A stretch of DNA of 64,000 nt, taken from Gp1-AA122 sp035631655 (GTDB lineage Bacteria > Acidobacteriota > Terriglobia > Terriglobales > Acidobacteriaceae). The position numbers were made by a program, and so were the translations under genes. The stretch covers positions 1 through 64,000 of the forward strand of contig DASQIH010000123.1 in the NCBI GenBank assembly GCA_035631655.1, written 5' to 3'. Shown in pieces: positions 62,527-64,000 of the stretch. Position 1 is the stretch's first letter; every line of letters starts with the position of its first letter. The notes under the pieces were generated by a model that ran no database searches, was not told where the DNA came from, and worked only from the letters and a program-made list of their open reading frames with translations.

Positions 62527-62629
62527 GGCGTCACCCCTATTATAGGATTTTTCACCGCGCAAAGCCTTTTCCAAAATTGCCGCGGGCCCACGTGGCCGAC
62601 AAAATTTGTCAACCTTGCCAGCTACTTAC

Positions 62630-62659
62630 ATAGACCCCGGGCAAATGACGTATGTTCCC
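62630..62659 (-). promoter_or_regulatory. Sigma-E-type promoter of the ECF operon
   Basis: On the minus strand GGGAAC (62659-62654) and GGTCTAT (62636-62630), 17 nt apart, match the GGAACTT-N15/16-GGTCTAA consensus of RpoE-like sigma factors. The predicted start lies about 95 nt before the ATG at 62526. It implies that the sigma factor activates its own gene. Confidence 0.6.
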
Positions 62660-62660
62660 A

Positions 62661-62722
62661 GAGGAAGTGCCTTGGATTCAGCAGCTTGGACTTACGTTCC
62701 GTCGCCAGGCTGGCGCTTCCTC
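62661..62722. repeat. Imperfect inverted repeat beside the ECF promoter
   Basis: GAGGAAGTGCC (62661-62671) and GGCGCTTCCTC (62712-62722) pair at 10 of 11 positions, bracketing the region between the ECF promoter and the divergent membrane protein gene. May be a regulator site for one of the divergent genes. Confidence 0.35.
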
Positions 62723-62787
62723 TATGATGTGACGCAGATCTGGCATCTCAAGCCAGAAACTGGGTGTTTCCAGGGGTGAGGAGTTCG

Positions 62788-64000
62788 GTGCAGACGCGGG
62801 CCATCAGCGCGAACGCAACCCCGAAAATTCGTCCCGAATTAGGCCTCGGATCAACATTCGTCTACGGAGCCACAGTCTTCACGAGTGCTTTCCTCTTATT
62901 CCAGGTGGAGCCCCTCATCGCCAACATCATTCTTCCCTGGATGGGTGGCGCTGCGGCGGTCTGGTCGGTTTGCCTCCTTTTTTTTCAGACTGTCCTTTTG
63001 CTCGGCTATCTCTACGCTCACTGGCTCGCTAACAAGTTTCAGCCGCGTGTGCAAGGTCGAATCCACATCATTCTTCTAGCCGCAAGCTTGTTGTCGTCGC
63101 CCATTCTGCCGAAGGACTCTTGGAAGCCCAGTGGAGCCGAGGAACCCGCGTTGCGCGTTCTGTTCCTTCTGACGATGACTGTGGGCCTGCCGTACTTTCT
63201 TCTGTCTTCGACCAGTCCTCTGCTGCAAGCCTGGTACGCGCGTACACGTCCAGAGGTTGTTCCTTATCGCTTCTACGCGCTTTCGAATGGCGGATCGCTG
63301 TTGGGTCTGCTCAGCTATCCGTTGCTGGTCGAGCCGATCTTTTCGCGCGCGCACCAGGCCGTCGGCTGGTCAATCGCATACGGCGGAGTTGTGATCTTGT
63401 GCGGGATCATCGCACTCATCGCGCGTGGCGAATTGCCAAGTGGCTTACCCCCAGGTCCAGCGTCTCGTCCGGATTGGAGAACACGATCGCTATGGGTAGC
63501 GCTGGCAGCTTGCGGGTCGGCGCTATTGCTGGGAGTCACGAATCATATCTCTCAGAACATTGCTGCAGTCCCGTTCCTGTGGGTGATTCCCTTGAGCCTG
63601 TACCTGCTCAGTTTCATCCTCTGTTTCGAAGGCCGCGCCTGGTATCGGAGGGGCCTGTGGCTCAGGCTGCTGGGCCTGGCTTTGGGAGGCATGGCCTATG
63701 CTCTTGCGCCCGGCTACGGCAGCATTCCGCTGTACGTCTTGCTACCTCTTTATTGCGTCGGTTTGTTCGTCTGCTGCATGGTTTGTCATGGCGAGCTGGC
63801 GCGTCTGAAGCCGCATAGCCCGTATCTGACATCCTTTTACCTGATGGTCTCTTTGGGCGGGGCGGTGGGAGCGCTCTTCGTTGCCTTGCTCGCGCCGCGA
63901 GTGTTTTCGGGCTGGTACGAACTGCCCATCGCGATGGCTGCCTGTGCTGTGCTGGTGTTGATAGTGCTTCATCGCGATCCTACAAGCATGTTTTACCGGG
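62788..64000 (+). CDS. Spermidine-synthase-like multi-pass membrane protein (partial, C-terminus outside window)
   Basis: 404 codons from a GTG at 62788 with TGAGGAG upstream; the frame runs off the right edge. N-terminal membrane region of about ten helices: VYGATVFTSAFLLFQVEPLI, ANIILPWMGGAAAVWSVCLL, FFQTVLLLGYLYAHWLANKF, PLLQAWYARTRPEVVPYRFY, ALSNGGSLLGLLSYPLLVEP. This is the membrane half of fused MFS-like/spermidine synthase-like proteins; the methyltransferase-like half, if present, lies outside. Divergent from the ECF operon. Confidence 0.85.
   Translation, partial: MQTRAISANATPKIRPELGLGSTFVYGATVFTSAFLLFQVEPLIANIILPWMGGAAAVWSVCLLFFQTVLLLGYLYAHWLANKFQPRVQGRIHIILLAASLLSSPILPKDSWKPSGAEEPALRVLFLLTMTVGLPYFLLSSTSPLLQAWYARTRPEVVPYRFYALSNGGSLLGLLSYPLLVEPIFSRAHQAVGWSIAYGGVVILCGIIALIARGELPSGLPPGPASRPDWRTRSLWVALAACGSALLLGVTNHISQNIAAVPFLWVIPLSLYLLSFILCFEGRAWYRRGLWLRLLGLALGGMAYALAPGYGSIPLYVLLPLYCVGLFVCCMVCHGELARLKPHSPYLTSFYLMVSLGGAVGALFVALLAPRVFSGWYELPIAMAACAVLVLIVLHRDPTSMFYR

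Noticed and set aside
1..64000. tRNA, rRNA, insertion sequences and attachment sites
   Set aside because: I looked for TPsiC-arm sequences, transposase motifs and direct-repeat flanks and saw none; a covariance search would be needed to exclude a divergent tRNA.

Overview
The window looks like chromosomal DNA of an acidobacterium (Terriglobia/Koribacter-like). I infer this from gene content, not from a marker gene: a 1,214-residue TonB-type receptor with an N-terminal carboxypeptidase-regulatory domain, Kdo genes of a diderm, small secreted proteins with a VPFDxxxGxxxLPAGxY core, Tat-exported GMC oxidoreductase pairs with sugar isomerase-like proteins, and many short intergenic palindromes. 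No rRNA, tRNA, CRISPR array, transposase or phage gene was seen.

Layout. 1-2.4 kb: start of an FHA-GAF-AAA+ sigma-54 activator, divergent from two paralogous small proteins; a good sigma-54 promoter lies between. 2.4-19.5 kb: housekeeping and envelope genes (Lhr helicase, KdsC, TPR lipo/secreted protein, class A PBP, ProS, KdsD, K+ channel, PagL-like protein, KdsA) with a PIN toxin and probable antitoxin at 14.6-15.5 kb. 19.5-21.1 kb: two gene remnants (Crp-type, MDR-type) beside a DinB protein. 21.1-25.8 kb: a six-gene operon with a YtrA-type GntR repressor, an ABC exporter and two DUF4386 proteins, preceded by a perfect 28-bp palindrome. 26-29.2 kb: di-haem cytochrome c and a membrane PP2C phosphatase. 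29.2-36.8 kb: seven tightly packed genes for periplasmic sugar or glycoside oxidation (two GMC flavoproteins, two gluconate-dehydrogenase-subunit-3 proteins, three TIM-barrel proteins), followed upstream by the TonB receptor.

41.2-51 kb is the most unusual part: an orphan gas-vesicle GvpA-like gene, a Crp/Fnr regulator, then an ECF sigma factor overlapping a TPR-CHAT protease, a zinc-finger anti-sigma-like protein, an 80-residue protein and a secreted subtilase with Ig-like repeats. These look like one signalling-proteolysis cassette. 51.1-64 kb: an N-acyl-D-amino-acid deacylase variant, then a long minus-strand run (RNase III, two overlapping signal peptidases, AsmA-like protein, TPR proteins) and an ECF sigma/anti-sigma pair with a recognisable sigma-E-type promoter, divergent from a spermidine-synthase-like membrane protein that leaves the window.

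Starts were moved from the longest frame wherever a ribosome-binding site, an overlap with the upstream stop, or a signal peptide argued for it; these choices are stated per gene.
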